A DNA stretch of 64,000 bases from Deltaproteobacteria bacterium (GCA_016875095.1 VGSG01000007.1:1-64000); one strand, 5' to 3'. Counted from the stretch's first letter, positions 1-9,384 are shown. Numbers and translations: made by a program. Notes: generated from the letters alone by a model not told the origin.

Positions 1-80
1 AAATACCAAAACCCAGGTCAAATGTCGCGGCGTTTCTCCATCATGCCCGAAACAAAACGTTAATCCCATTAGCGCGTATG

Positions 81-1067
81 TCAATGCAGGGGACTATAGA
101 AGGGGGGCCCGCTCTCTTTGAACAGCTCAGAAACGTCCGTTTCGTCACCATCGTAAGAGCCATGCCACCCGCTCTCGAAATCGGTACTCCAGCCCGAGGG
201 CTGAAGCCACGCGAGGAGATCCAGGGCCATTATGTCGCCAACCGGGACCGCCCACCCGACGAGCGCAAGCTGTTTATGATAATTAGCCGCTGTTAACCAG
301 GTCTCTGCGTCGATTTCCGCAATCTTTTTCGCGTCGCCCAGTGGTGCGCCGGGATTGCTAAGATCCAAGTCTTCTTTGAAATACCAGATGTGTCGCACCC
401 CTGCCGCGTCGCGGCCCTCGAACCGCATGAAAACTGAAAGTCGTAAGGTGGCTTTACCTCCTGCCTTCTTTACTACTTGAAAGTACTCACGCGCGATCAG
501 TGGCCAACCGTACCCAACGGTAACGGTTGCATTCCCTAGCCTTCCTGGTTTCGGCGGGAGTTCGTCTCGCCATGTTGGACGATGATCGACGAAGGGTACG
601 GTCACGAACAATTCGTTGTCACCAATCTCGCACGAGCCATTACACCCGACCAGCGCATCGAATCCGGTGACGTCAAACGCACCCCCCGTATTTGTTAACT
701 CGAACTTGAGTGTACCGAACCGTTCTGTGAGAAAGAGACCCAGAACGGGAATGTTGCTGATCTGTCTTGCCTGAATGGTCGTCTGGACCTGCAGCACTTT
801 CCATTGCAGGAAGAAAATCACCGTTTGGGTGATGAGAACGAGGAGAGTGCCGATTAGGATCGCCGCGGGAACTAATGTCTCAAAGAAGATCTTGTTTCGC
901 CGTAGGAACTGTCGAGCCTTCCATCGCGACCGCGTGAGAACGCGGCGCGATGCCTTGGGTCCGGAAGCTGCCTGACCTCCCGCAACGGATTGGCTGCCTT
1001 CAGCGCTAGCGCCAGATTGACTCTGAGCTCTTCCGCTCACGCCCTCCACACTGTTGGTCGTATCCAT
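81..1067 (-). CDS. Membrane-anchored protein of unknown family
   Basis: I do not recognise this 328-residue protein. The first 60 residues are Ser/Gly/Ala-rich and then basic. One strong hydrophobic helix follows at about residues 64-88, and the remaining 235 residues look like a soluble, beta-rich domain. The basic stretch before the helix suggests the N-terminus stays in the cytoplasm and the large C-terminal part is outside, which is an inference. I chose the ATG at 1067 because a purine-rich GGGAGGGTGG stretch precedes it; an in-frame GTG at 1121 would add 18 residues but has no clear ribosome site. It follows the UbiB-like gene on the same strand. Confidence 0.7.
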   Translation of the reverse strand: MDTTNSVEGVSGRAQSQSGASAEGSQSVAGGQAASGPKASRRVLTRSRWKARQFLRRNKIFFETLVPAAILIGTLLVLITQTVIFFLQWKVLQVQTTIQARQISNIPVLGLFLTERFGTLKFELTNTGGAFDVTGFDALVGCNGSCEIGDNELFVTVPFVDHRPTWRDELPPKPGRLGNATVTVGYGWPLIAREYFQVVKKAGGKATLRLSVFMRFEGRDAAGVRHIWYFKEDLDLSNPGAPLGDAKKIAEIDAETWLTAANYHKQLALVGWAVPVGDIMALDLLAWLQPSGWSTDFESGWHGSYDGDETDVSELFKESGPPFYSPLH

Positions 1068-1212
1068 CGCGGCCACCCTCCCACCTTTTAATGGCGACGA
1101 CTCCGTCTTTCGAGCTGGCACCGAGTTGCAGCCGGGAAATTCCGATGGGCTTCTGGGGCCACCATATCGAATTCCTAAATTGACTGCAATGAGGATAGGA
1201 TCTTCGGGGAAT

Positions 1213-2883
1213 CTATCTTCGATTATCTCTCAGTGTAGAAACCAGCAGCCACAGTGACAGAGTCGCGGCGATGGCGAAGCCGATGATGCCGAAGATGGGG
1301 ACACCCATGAATCGGGGCTCGGTGGAGGCTAGGACTATAACGGATGATGCGAGCACCACTGAGGACGTGACCAGACTGATGGAAACTCGCTTGGAAGCGC
1401 GGTTCATCTCTCGAACCGGCTCGCTGAAGCCACGGTGCTCGATCTGTATTCGAAGCCGGTTTTCTCGGAGACTGCGGGAGAACTCTCGCAGGTCGTACGG
1501 AAGGTCGGCCAGGAGCCTCAGCAGTTCGTGCGATGCATGAGCAAACTTCCTGCCCAGCACTTTGGGGCCGTACGTGGTCATGACCATCTGTCGAACAAAC
1601 GGCTCAGCCACGCCTACCGCGTCAAAGTCGGGGTCAAGCGTGCGTCCCACGCCTTCCAGGGTGATCAGGGCCTTTCCGATCAATAGGACGTCCGACGGAA
1701 TTCTGATGCCGAATCTGCGGATGATCTCCATGATGTCTTGAACGATGGAGGATAATCTGATCTTGCCCAAGGGAATGCGATAGTACCGCTCTACGAACAG
1801 GTTCGCTTCCCTCACGAAGCGGGGTCGTTCCAGGTCCTGAGGGAGCGTATCCATATCCGCGAGGATATTCACGAGCGTATCAATGTCCCTTCGGATAGCA
1901 GCGGAAACGAGGAGCAATAGGTTTTCCCTCAGTCGCTCATCCAAGCGCCCAACCAGGCCGCAATCGAAGAAACAGATGTTTTCTTCGCCCACCACCACAA
2001 TGTTTCCCGGGTGAGGATCGCCGTGGAAGAAACCGAATTCCAGGATCTGGCGCAACACGGCTTCGGCGAGGTTCTGTGAGACCTTGTCCGTGTTGATGCT
2101 CGCGTCCGGCGCATACTCCACGAGGGAAATTTTCACCCCGTAGATGCGTTCCATGGTGAGGACGTGTTCCGTGGTCTGATCCCAGTACACACGCGGAAAG
2201 ATCACGTGCGGATGAGGTTCGAAGTCGGCCCTGAACCGGTCAAGGTTGCGTCCTTCGCGGGTAAAGTCCAGCTCATCAGTGGCTGCTTCACGAAACTGTC
2301 TCGCAATGTTCACCGGTTGGTAGTTGCGTGATTCCGGGACGTGCTTTTCCATGACTTCAGCCAGGGCTTCCAGTATGTCGATATCCTGAAAGATGGCCTC
2401 TTTCACTCCCGGCTTGCAGACCTTTATCACCACCTCCTCGCCTTCGAGGGTCACGCCCGCGTGGACTTGAGCTATGGAACCGGTGGCGAGAGGATCGGGA
2501 TCCACAAACCGAAACCGGTTTGAGAGGGAACCGAGTTCGGCTTCCAGAGTTTGCTGGATGAGGTGGAAATCAACCGCGGCCACGTCGTCCTGAAGCGGAG
2601 TGAGTTCTTCGATCCAGCTCGTGGGGAGGATGTCCGGCCTGGTGGAAAGGAGCTGCCCGAGCTTGACGAACGCGCCCCCCAGCTCTTCCAGAGCTTCTCG
2701 GAACCGTTTGGCCGGCGTCTTCGGCTCCGGAGGCTCTCGTAGAGCTCGATCGCGCTTGGAGCGGAATCGGAGGAACCGGGCCAGGCCCATCCGTTGGACC
2801 AGATCTCCGAACCCGTGACGGAAGAAGACGGTCAGGATTTCACGGGTCCTGAAGAGGTTTTTCGCGATCCTGGTGACGGCCAT
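1213..2883 (-). CDS. UbiB/AarF/ABC1-family atypical kinase
   Basis: At 556 residues this matches the usual length of bacterial UbiB/ABC1 proteins, which are atypical kinases/ATPases acting on lipid or quinone metabolism at the inner membrane. The family KxGQ motif is at residues 74-77 (KLGQ), followed by an Ala/Gly-rich loop of the type GSIAQVH near 138, the catalytic HGDPHPGN near 290 and a DCG in place of DFG near 310. Two hydrophobic segments at about 500-550 form the expected C-terminal membrane hairpin. No ubiquinone genes lie beside it, so a role in menaquinone or general lipid homeostasis is only a guess. It is divergent from the Ser/Thr kinase gene at 2979. Confidence 0.9.
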   Translation of the reverse strand: MAVTRIAKNLFRTREILTVFFRHGFGDLVQRMGLARFLRFRSKRDRALREPPEPKTPAKRFREALEELGGAFVKLGQLLSTRPDILPTSWIEELTPLQDDVAAVDFHLIQQTLEAELGSLSNRFRFVDPDPLATGSIAQVHAGVTLEGEEVVIKVCKPGVKEAIFQDIDILEALAEVMEKHVPESRNYQPVNIARQFREAATDELDFTREGRNLDRFRADFEPHPHVIFPRVYWDQTTEHVLTMERIYGVKISLVEYAPDASINTDKVSQNLAEAVLRQILEFGFFHGDPHPGNIVVVGEENICFFDCGLVGRLDERLRENLLLLVSAAIRRDIDTLVNILADMDTLPQDLERPRFVREANLFVERYYRIPLGKIRLSSIVQDIMEIIRRFGIRIPSDVLLIGKALITLEGVGRTLDPDFDAVGVAEPFVRQMVMTTYGPKVLGRKFAHASHELLRLLADLPYDLREFSRSLRENRLRIQIEHRGFSEPVREMNRASKRVSISLVTSSVVLASSVIVLASTEPRFMGVPIFGIIGFAIAATLSLWLLVSTLRDNRR

Positions 2884-2978
2884 AGACTTGCTCGCTCGCG
2901 ATTCTTCCCTTGTATGTTCCCGATCTCGCGCGGACCTGTCAACTACGGAGCTTCCTCGCGAGCCCTAAATTGACTATA

Positions 2979-4328
2979 ATGCGTCTCATGGACCGACCCG
3001 AAGATCTTGTACAGATAATCCTGGAAGAGCCAAAGCTACAGCCGACCATAGGGAGGTACGAAATACTCGGATCCCTTGGTAGAGGGAACATGGGGGAGGT
3101 CTTCCGGGCCCGCGATCCAATGATCGGGCGCCTGGTCGCGCTCAAGACGCGGCGGTTCGACTTGATCTATGAGAAGCAGGACCTGCAATACGTGATCCGT
3201 AAGTTCTTCGAGGAAGCTCGGATCGCGGGGAACCTCGTTCACCCCAACATCGTGATCGTCTATGACGTGGGCCAGGATTCCAACTGCTGTTATATCGCTA
3301 TGGAGCTGGTGGAAGGCAAGACTCTGGCCAATTACAACACCAAAGAGACCCTCCTTCCGCCCGCCACGGTCGTGGAACTGATCAAGAAGGTCTGCCGCGC
3401 GCTCGATTTCGCGCATTCGAGAAGCGTGATTCACCGGGATATCAAACCCGCCAACCTGATGTACACCGCGGACAAGACTATCAAGATCACGGATTTCGGT
3501 ATTGCCGTAACCGCTCAGATGGAGAAGACACCCGCGCTCGACGTCATGGGCACGCCCAGCTACATGTCCCCGGAACAGACCAAGGGCCTGGAGCTTACCA
3601 AGCAGACCGATTTTTTTTCCCTAGGCGTGGTGCTCTTTGAGCTGCTGGCGGGCAGACGTCCGTTTCAGGGACGAACGCTGTATGAGCTGATGGATAATGT
3701 GCGCTACGCGCCGCCTCCACCGCTTACCAAGCTTAATCCTGAGCTACCCCCCGGCATCCAGGTGGTAATCGAACGGGCGCTGGAAAAAGAGCCTGACCTG
3801 AGGTACGCGTCCGGCGAAGAATTTGCGGAAAACCTGGATCAGGCCATGAAGGGGAAGATGATCCCGATGAGGGATTTCAAGGCTTCCCGAAAAGCCGAGT
3901 ACCTCAAATCAATCGAGTTCTTCCGGCCTTTCAGCCGCAAAGAAATTGAGGAAGTCGTCAGGCACGGCAAGTTCATCCGGTATGACAAATCGCAGGTGAT
4001 CGTCAGGCAAGGAGATGCGGATACCACGTTCTTCGTGCTCATCCACGGGACGGTCAAGGTGGTGAAGCACAAGAAGAAGATCGCTCAACTCAACACAGGC
4101 GCCTGTTTCGGAGAGATGGGCGCGTTCACGAAGACGCCTCGGACCGCCCATGTGATCGCGCGAGAACCGTGTCTCGTGCTCAAACTCGACCTGAAGGTCC
4201 TTGAGCGTGAAAGCCCTGAGCTGCGAGTGAAGTTTTACCAGGTGTTTCTGGAAACCCTTATCGCGAGGTTGGAGCGCACCACCAGCCGCCTGAGCAAAGA
4301 AAGGGGCGCAAACAGGGCCAAGCCCTGA
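2979..4328 (+). CDS. Ser/Thr protein kinase with C-terminal cyclic-nucleotide-binding domain
   Basis: This is a soluble Hanks-type kinase fused to a cNMP-binding domain. With the ATG at 2979 (449 aa) the Gly loop GRGNMGEVF starts near residue 35, the ATP lysine is K56 (VALK), the catalytic loop HRDIKPANL is at 152-160, DFG at 172-174, and an SPEQ activation-segment end follows. From about 318 to 430 a cyclic-nucleotide domain shows RQGDADTTFFVL and a phosphate-binding cassette FGEMG...PRTAHV with the key Glu and Arg kept. Control of phosphorylation by a cyclic nucleotide is therefore plausible but not shown. A TATAAT at 2975-2980 overlaps the chosen start, so the message may be leaderless from the ATG at 2988, or begin further upstream; an in-frame start at 2910 also exists. 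Confidence 0.92.
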   Translation: MRLMDRPEDLVQIILEEPKLQPTIGRYEILGSLGRGNMGEVFRARDPMIGRLVALKTRRFDLIYEKQDLQYVIRKFFEEARIAGNLVHPNIVIVYDVGQDSNCCYIAMELVEGKTLANYNTKETLLPPATVVELIKKVCRALDFAHSRSVIHRDIKPANLMYTADKTIKITDFGIAVTAQMEKTPALDVMGTPSYMSPEQTKGLELTKQTDFFSLGVVLFELLAGRRPFQGRTLYELMDNVRYAPPPPLTKLNPELPPGIQVVIERALEKEPDLRYASGEEFAENLDQAMKGKMIPMRDFKASRKAEYLKSIEFFRPFSRKEIEEVVRHGKFIRYDKSQVIVRQGDADTTFFVLIHGTVKVVKHKKKIAQLNTGACFGEMGAFTKTPRTAHVIAREPCLVLKLDLKVLERESPELRVKFYQVFLETLIARLERTTSRLSKERGANRAKP

Positions 4329-4382
4329 GAAGCGGCTTCAAAGGCTATGAGCTTTTGAAGAGCGCAGGTCGGGCATGAACTC

Positions 4383-4412
4383 TTGCCAAGAGAGCTCCGA
4401 TTAAGATATATT
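4383..4412 (+). promoter_or_regulatory. Putative sigma-70 promoter
   Basis: TTGCCA at 4383-4388, an 18-nt spacer and TATATT at 4407-4412 sit 63 bp before the small gene at 4475. The match is good but unverified. Confidence 0.4.
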
Positions 4413-4474
4413 TAAAAGTTCGGGTCGGCGCGCATCGCCCGCTCCCGTTTTAATGGCCCGGCAGAGGTAACCTC

Positions 4475-4657
4475 ATGACCATACAGCACTTCAAGACACT
4501 GCGCGAACTCAACCGATTCCTAAAGACCGCGGCAGTGGACATGCCTTCATCACGCTTGAACGAGATGCGCACCAGGGCGAAAAAGAAGAAACCGTCCGGC
4601 TTCATGGTCTGGATTAACCTGGACGGCCACGTGGTCGATCTCACCTTCGACGCCTAG
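4475..4657 (+). CDS. Small hypothetical protein, 60 aa
   Basis: A short soluble protein of unrecognised family, rich in Lys/Arg in the middle (RTRAKKKKPSG) and ending in an acidic FDA. The ATG at 4475 follows a GGCAGAGGTAAC ribosome site, a promoter-like sequence lies upstream and a stable hairpin lies just downstream of the stop, so it looks like a self-contained transcription unit. The basic core could bind nucleic acid, but nothing specific is seen. Confidence 0.6.
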   Translation: MTIQHFKTLRELNRFLKTAAVDMPSSRLNEMRTRAKKKKPSGFMVWINLDGHVVDLTFDA

Positions 4658-4693
4658 AATCGATCTCAAACCCAAGAATTTCTGAAGAACCGG

Positions 4694-4732
4694 CCGGGGA
4701 GGCCCTTTTTGCACAAAAAGAGGTTTCCCGGG
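4694..4732. terminator. Hairpin between convergent genes, probable bidirectional terminator
   Basis: An inverted repeat runs from CCGGGGA through a TTTTTG/CAAAAA apical stem to TTTCCCGG, with an internal mismatched part. It separates the + gene ending at 4657 and the - gene ending at 4748. A related palindrome sharing GGCCCTTTTTGCA lies at 61894-61926. Confidence 0.5.
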
Positions 4733-4747
4733 ATCTAAGACCTTCTC

Positions 4748-5524
4748 TTAGCCGCCCCACAATTGGATAGCCCCGGTGGGGCATTTTTTCCGGCATTCGA
4801 GGCAGGAGATACATTCTTCGGCCTTCTCGTCGTATGCGCCGAAACCGTCTTTTTCCCGTCCGGCGCCCATGGGGCAGACCTTGCCGCACGTGCCGCATTC
4901 GATGCAGTCGGTATTACGCTCCGGGAATATGGCGGCAAATCGATTCATGAGCGACAGACACGCTCCGAGGGGGCAGATCACCTTGCAGAAGAAGCGTCGG
5001 TGGGCCATCGCGGCCATGACGATTCCGAAGAGAATCGCAAGGCGGATTGAAAGGGAGACCGGATTCGTCGTCCCGCTAATGATGGCCCAAGGAATAGCGG
5101 ACTCGATGGTGGCTACAGGACAGAGCCTGCAAAAGTAGAGCTGTGACGCGGTGGAGAGGAATATCGGCACAAGCAGGACCAATGCGACAAAGACGCCATA
5201 CTTGATGAATCGGGTCCAGGACGGCATGGTGAACTTGGGAAAAGGAATCTTGTAGAGCAATTCCTGGAGAAACCCAAAAGGACAGGCCCACCCGCACAGC
5301 AATCGCCCGGCAACCAGGCCTGCCAAAGCCATCAGGCCAATAACGCTCAGCGGGACGAGACCGACTTCGGCGAACTTGCCGATGACCCCAATGGGACAGG
5401 AAAAGAGCGATATGGGACAGGAATGACAATTGAGAACAGGGAAGCACACCGAGTGCCACTGCACGAAGCCTATGTTGAACAACGCAGCGCACGCGAGCTG
5501 AACCTTGAGTCTCAGTTTCTCCAC
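4748..5524 (-). CDS. NapH/polyferredoxin-type membrane 4Fe-4S protein
   Basis: A 258-residue integral membrane iron-sulfur protein of the NapH/NosR C-terminal type. Several hydrophobic helices alternate with Cys motifs: CHSCP and CP near residues 33-44, CGWACPFGF at 77-85, CRLCP near 133 and a CxxxCPLGAC near 180. The last 50 residues carry two classic ferredoxin motifs (CIECGTCGKVCP and CISCLECRKKCP), so two 4Fe-4S clusters on the cytoplasmic side are expected. Such proteins pass electrons between the quinone pool and a periplasmic or cytoplasmic partner. The gene upstream at 5605 on the same strand encodes a small exported protein and may be the partner. Confidence 0.88.
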   Translation of the reverse strand: MEKLRLKVQLACAALFNIGFVQWHSVCFPVLNCHSCPISLFSCPIGVIGKFAEVGLVPLSVIGLMALAGLVAGRLLCGWACPFGFLQELLYKIPFPKFTMPSWTRFIKYGVFVALVLLVPIFLSTASQLYFCRLCPVATIESAIPWAIISGTTNPVSLSIRLAILFGIVMAAMAHRRFFCKVICPLGACLSLMNRFAAIFPERNTDCIECGTCGKVCPMGAGREKDGFGAYDEKAEECISCLECRKKCPTGAIQLWGG

Positions 5525-5604
5525 GGCGTCATCCCTACTTGTTTATTGATAATTCTGAGGCGCGTCTCACCTCAGGGCGCCGCTCACGGCGGCTCTTATC
5601 AGAG

Positions 5605-5922
5605 TCAGGTCGGGCAGGGGCGCCTGCCTTTGAGCATTCTCAGATCAGGATAATTCGAAATCAGGCGCCCATCCTTGTACAACCCGATTCCGTCGAATGT
5701 CATGGCGTTGACCACCTCAGGTTCCGAAAACCATTGAGACTGTACAGTCAGTTCCGGCTGTTGTTGGTCGTATCCGGGGATTTTGATCTTGATGCCGACG
5801 TTCTTGAGTTGGTCGAACTTCTCCAGGTTATCATACACCTTGAATTCCCTGAAAAAGCCACCGTATACCAGCGCTGCCAGGCTCAGCGGCATCAATATGG
5901 CGAAAAATACCTTGCGAAGCAT
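5605..5922 (-). CDS. Small exported or membrane-anchored protein
   Basis: A 105-residue protein starting at the ATG at 5922, which follows TTGAGGCGCGCTCC. A single hydrophobic segment at residues 5-22 can act as signal peptide or anchor, and the rest is a soluble domain containing GQ-poor, beta-like sequence and ending RRPCPT. The longer open frame (to 6096) lacks a signal-like start and is less likely. It lies 80 bp upstream of the NapH-like gene on the same strand, which suggests co-transcription. Function is not recognised. Confidence 0.65.
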   Translation of the reverse strand: MLRKVFFAILMPLSLAALVYGGFFREFKVYDNLEKFDQLKNVGIKIKIPGYDQQQPELTVQSQWFSEPEVVNAMTFDGIGLYKDGRLISNYPDLRMLKGRRPCPT

Positions 5923-6194
5923 GGAGCGCGCCTCAAGGTCAAAATTATCGGGGCGATTGCCCGGTCTTGATGCTGAATCTAGCAGATCGGCCGCGAAAAT
6001 CAAGGGGGGCCCTGCCTCTTCTTTCTCGTGGATTTGGCATACGCGAAGGCCAATCTTTCGGATCGAACGCCCCAACGATCCCTCAGCCGCGTGCAATATT
6101 CCACTCTAACGGTCCGTTTTCCGCTCCCCGGTGACCCGTGGCCTTGCAATGGCGCCCGCCCGATGGCAAGGTTAAGTATTATAGGAGTTTTCGG

Positions 6195-7424
6195 ATGAAG
6201 TCTGCAAAGCCAAGAGTGAATGCCCGCGAGGCCTTGATCGATATCCGCGCCGGCCTCAGCGATCAAGAGCTCATGTCCAAGTATGGCTTTTCCGCGCAGG
6301 GACTTACCAGCTTGTTCAAGAAGCTCGTTGCGGCCAATCTGTTGAGGCCGAAGGAATTAGAGGATCGAAAATCCGAGGGCGATTCCACGGTGGAAATCGA
6401 AGTGACCGGCCACCGGCTTGCCCACACCCAGGAGTTGACCCTCTATTCGTATCGTTGGCGGTTTCGCACGAACGCGTGGATTGTTTCTTCGCCGGCATTT
6501 TCCGGACGTGCGCTGTTCTTTGGCGGCTGGGATTCCCGACTCTATTGCCTTGATTGTGAGACAGGGGAGCAGCTTTGGAGCTTCCGGGCCGGAGACGTCA
6601 TTCGATCATCTCCCGCGCTGGAAAATGGACTGGTCTATTTCGGAAGCTGGGACAGTTACATGCGCGCTGTGCGGGAAGATACTGGGGCCGAGACGTGGCG
6701 ATTCAAGACCCGCGGCCCTATATGGTCTTCACCTCGTTTGGCCGGCGGGAGCATTTACATTACGAGTTCAGACGGAAGTTTACACGCTCTTGACAGCCTC
6801 ACCGGGCGCCAGAGGTGGCAGTTCAAGATAAAGGGTGCCACTCTGCACTGGGTCGAGTGCTCGCCCGTTGTGGAATCGGGAGTGGTGTTCTTGGGGAGTC
6901 CCAGAGGGATTTTTTGCGCTCTGGAGGAAGGCGCCGGTCATCCTCTCTGGGAGTACAAGGCAGGCGCGCCCATCGATTGCTCCCCGCAAATCTCGGCAGG
7001 GATCGTCTACTTCGGGAGCGGAGAGTCTACACTCCACGCAGTGGACGCCGCGACGGGGCGCCTACGATGGCGGCGCGGCACGGATAGGGCGGTCTTCACT
7101 TCGCTCGGGCTTACGGGAGATCTACTTATTTTTTCCGGACTGAAAGGCGAAGTCTATGCCCTTGATAAAGAGACGGGAGAGGACAAGTGGCGGCGCCATG
7201 GCGACGGCGGTGTGTTCACCACTCCCGTGGAATCTGATGGGGTCATCTACCTCGGCAACACGGACCACAATCTGTACGCGTTGGACGCCCGCACCGGAAC
7301 AGAGCTCTGGACTTTCGCAACCGAAGGAGCCATTCTTGCAGCCCCGCGTATTCGTCGCGGCGCCGTGTACTTCAGCAGTACAGACGGACATATGTACGCG
7401 CTTGACGTGGGACTGGGACGCTGA
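6195..7424 (+). CDS. HTH-like domain fused to PQQ-type beta-propeller
   Basis: The ATG at 6195 follows TAGGAG with good spacing, giving 409 residues. The first 65 residues look like a helix-turn-helix module (NAREALIDIRAGLSDQELM...YGFSAQGLTSLFKKL). From about residue 90 on there are seven or so repeats of the form GxxYFGSWDxxLYALDxxTGxxxWRF, the tryptophan-docking repeats of PQQ/BamB-like propellers. There is no signal peptide, so the propeller is probably cytoplasmic, unlike BamB or quinoprotein dehydrogenases. Catalytic residues of PQQ dehydrogenases are not evident. A regulatory or scaffold role is possible. Confidence 0.82.
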   Translation: MKSAKPRVNAREALIDIRAGLSDQELMSKYGFSAQGLTSLFKKLVAANLLRPKELEDRKSEGDSTVEIEVTGHRLAHTQELTLYSYRWRFRTNAWIVSSPAFSGRALFFGGWDSRLYCLDCETGEQLWSFRAGDVIRSSPALENGLVYFGSWDSYMRAVREDTGAETWRFKTRGPIWSSPRLAGGSIYITSSDGSLHALDSLTGRQRWQFKIKGATLHWVECSPVVESGVVFLGSPRGIFCALEEGAGHPLWEYKAGAPIDCSPQISAGIVYFGSGESTLHAVDAATGRLRWRRGTDRAVFTSLGLTGDLLIFSGLKGEVYALDKETGEDKWRRHGDGGVFTTPVESDGVIYLGNTDHNLYALDARTGTELWTFATEGAILAAPRIRRGAVYFSSTDGHMYALDVGLGR

Positions 7425-7667
7425 ATAGGCTCGATGAACACCGCGATGAACCGCTTGCCCAGCGGGCCGCAACGCTGAAGGATCGACGGAGTTTCGCGCC
7501 TCTCAACCTCGCCCGGCGCCCGTGACCGGAAGAAAAAGGCGATTTCAACGCATATTAGACCGCCCCAGGGAGGCTTGCCGCTTCACTTTTGCCCAAGTTT
7601 CGTCATGGAACTTCCGGAGAGGAGCGTTCAGGCAAAATCCGATTGACCGACGGATGAGTTCGGCGCC

Positions 7668-8300
7668 ATGAGATCGGAACAACTTCGCCCAAGGGTGACA
7701 CGCGCTGTGGCCTCATCGGTTCTCTTCGTAATCTCAGCGCCTTCCGGAGGCGGGAAGACGACCCTCATCGCCCGGTTGAGGGTTCTGTTTCCGGACATGG
7801 CTTATTCGGTCTCTTGCACGACCAGACGTCCGCGAGGGGGTGAAGTTGACGGAGAGGACTACTATTTTCTGGACACGGACCGCTTCCGGCGGATGATCGA
7901 CCAGGGCGAGTTTCTTGAATGGAAAGAAGTCCACGGGAACCTGTACGGAAGTCCCGCAGGCCCAGTGCGACGCTGCTTGGAGTCGGGGCGCGCGATGATC
8001 ATGGATATCGACGTTGAGGGCGCGAAAGAGGTGTTCCGGGAGATGCCCCAAGCGGTCGGTATATTCATCACCCCGCCGGATATGAATGTTTTGGAAGAGC
8101 GGCTTCGTGGAAGGGGAACGGATTCGGAAGAAGTGATAACCCGGAGGATCGAGAACGCGAAAGACGAACTCGCGGCCGCGGATCTGTTCAAATATCAAGT
8201 GGTGAACCGAGACTTGGAAGAGACCGTGGAACGCCTTGCAGCCATCATACGAAACGAGCTTACCCGCAGCAAAGACCCTATTCAGGAGCCTTTCCAATGA
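7668..8300 (+). CDS. gmk: Guanylate kinase
   Basis: Guanylate kinase phosphorylates GMP to GDP with ATP. The protein is 210 residues, a normal length. The P-loop SAPSGGGKTT is at about residues 24-33, followed by the GMP-binding segment SCTTRRPRGGEVDGEDYYF and a VDIEGAKE-like region written DIDVEGAKE near 105. The first 15 residues precede the usual start of the fold, so a start slightly downstream is possible. Its 3' end overlaps the convergent protease gene by 23 bp. The neighbours rpoZ and yicC often found with gmk are absent. Confidence 0.96.
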   Translation: MRSEQLRPRVTRAVASSVLFVISAPSGGGKTTLIARLRVLFPDMAYSVSCTTRRPRGGEVDGEDYYFLDTDRFRRMIDQGEFLEWKEVHGNLYGSPAGPVRRCLESGRAMIMDIDVEGAKEVFREMPQAVGIFITPPDMNVLEERLRGRGTDSEEVITRRIENAKDELAAADLFKYQVVNRDLEETVERLAAIIRNELTRSKDPIQEPFQ

Positions 8301-9384
8301 CCACGTCGAGCGTGTACGCCTTGCCCTGCCGCAAAACCGTCATCTTGACCAGATCCCCGGGCTTGGACGCGGCCACGATCCTGGAAAGGTGACGCCCACT
8401 ACGGATCTGTTCACTTGCCGCATCCAGGATCAGATCGCCCCGTTTGAGCCCGGCATTGTACGCGGGAGCGGCTTTGAGCACCTCGTCCACGTAGGTCCCG
8501 CGCGGTTCACTCATTCCCAGGGCTCTGGCCTGCTCGGTGGTCATATCTTCCACATAGATTCCAAGCCACCCGCGCACGGGCCGTTTCATTTTCGCGGGTT
8601 CTTCGACCAGCTCCCGGACATACTTCGCAGGGATCGAGAATCCGATCCCCTTGCCTGGTCCGATAATGGCGGTATTGACTCCTATTACCTCGCCCGCCAT
8701 GTTGAAGAGCGGCCCGCCTGAATTGCCCGGATTGATGGAGGCATCCGTCTGCAGGAAGTCATCCGCCGGCCCCAGGCCGAGAAATCGCCCTTTCGCGCTC
8801 ACGATACCCTGCGTGGCGCTCATGACCAGCCCGAAGGGATTGCCCAGCACCAAGACCCACTCACCCACCTGCACTTTCGAAGAATCTCCCAGTTGCGCTT
8901 TCCGCAAACCGTGGGGCGGCTTAATCTTGAGCAACGCCAGGTCTACTGTGGGATGCGCCGCGATAACCGTCGCGGGGCACACCTTACCGGACGTGAGCGT
9001 CACCAGGATTTTGGTGGCGCCTTCAACCACATGGGCATTGGTGACGATCAGCCCTTCCGCGTCATAAATAAAGCCGCTGCCCAGGCTATCCATTTGATAG
9101 CGCTCCCTATCGCGGGATCGATCGTCCGTCCAGCCGTAACGCGGCCGAAATAGCGGCGGAGGTTCCGAGGAACTCTGCTGGAGCATGTGTTTTTCTATGG
9201 AGATGTAGACCACAACCGGGGAAAGGTCTTTAATGAGTTCCACCAGGTCCGGCCGTCCTCCCGGGGCGGTTGTTCGCGGCCTGGATTCAGACCCGGCGGC
9301 GCCGGTGTCCCATTTGGGCGCGAGGACGGACACGGCCATCAGAACGGCCATAACAGCACAGATGCGATGGAGGCGCTCGATCAT
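8278..9384 (-). CDS. HtrA/DegP-like serine protease with one PDZ domain
   Basis: A 368-residue periplasmic S1C protease. A hydrophobic N-terminal signal (residues 8-22) precedes a trypsin-like domain with the catalytic triad His118 (TNAHVV), Asp148 (TVDLALL) and Ser222 (NPGNSGGPLFN). A single PDZ domain fills residues 265-365, so it is DegS-like in layout rather than DegP-like with two PDZ domains. It may handle misfolded envelope proteins or regulated proteolysis. It is downstream of speB on the same strand but separated by 355 bp that hold a palindromic repeat, so it is likely a separate unit. Confidence 0.93.
   Translation of the reverse strand: MIERLHRICAVMAVLMAVSVLAPKWDTGAAGSESRPRTTAPGGRPDLVELIKDLSPVVVYISIEKHMLQQSSSEPPPLFRPRYGWTDDRSRDRERYQMDSLGSGFIYDAEGLIVTNAHVVEGATKILVTLTSGKVCPATVIAAHPTVDLALLKIKPPHGLRKAQLGDSSKVQVGEWVLVLGNPFGLVMSATQGIVSAKGRFLGLGPADDFLQTDASINPGNSGGPLFNMAGEVIGVNTAIIGPGKGIGFSIPAKYVRELVEEPAKMKRPVRGWLGIYVEDMTTEQARALGMSEPRGTYVDEVLKAAPAYNAGLKRGDLILDAASEQIRSGRHLSRIVAASKPGDLVKMTVLRQGKAYTLDVVIGKAPE

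Noticed and set aside
1174-2980. Shared CCTAAATTGACT at 1174 and 2966
   Set aside because: A 12-base match is expected many times by chance in 64 kb, and one copy is between minus-strand genes.
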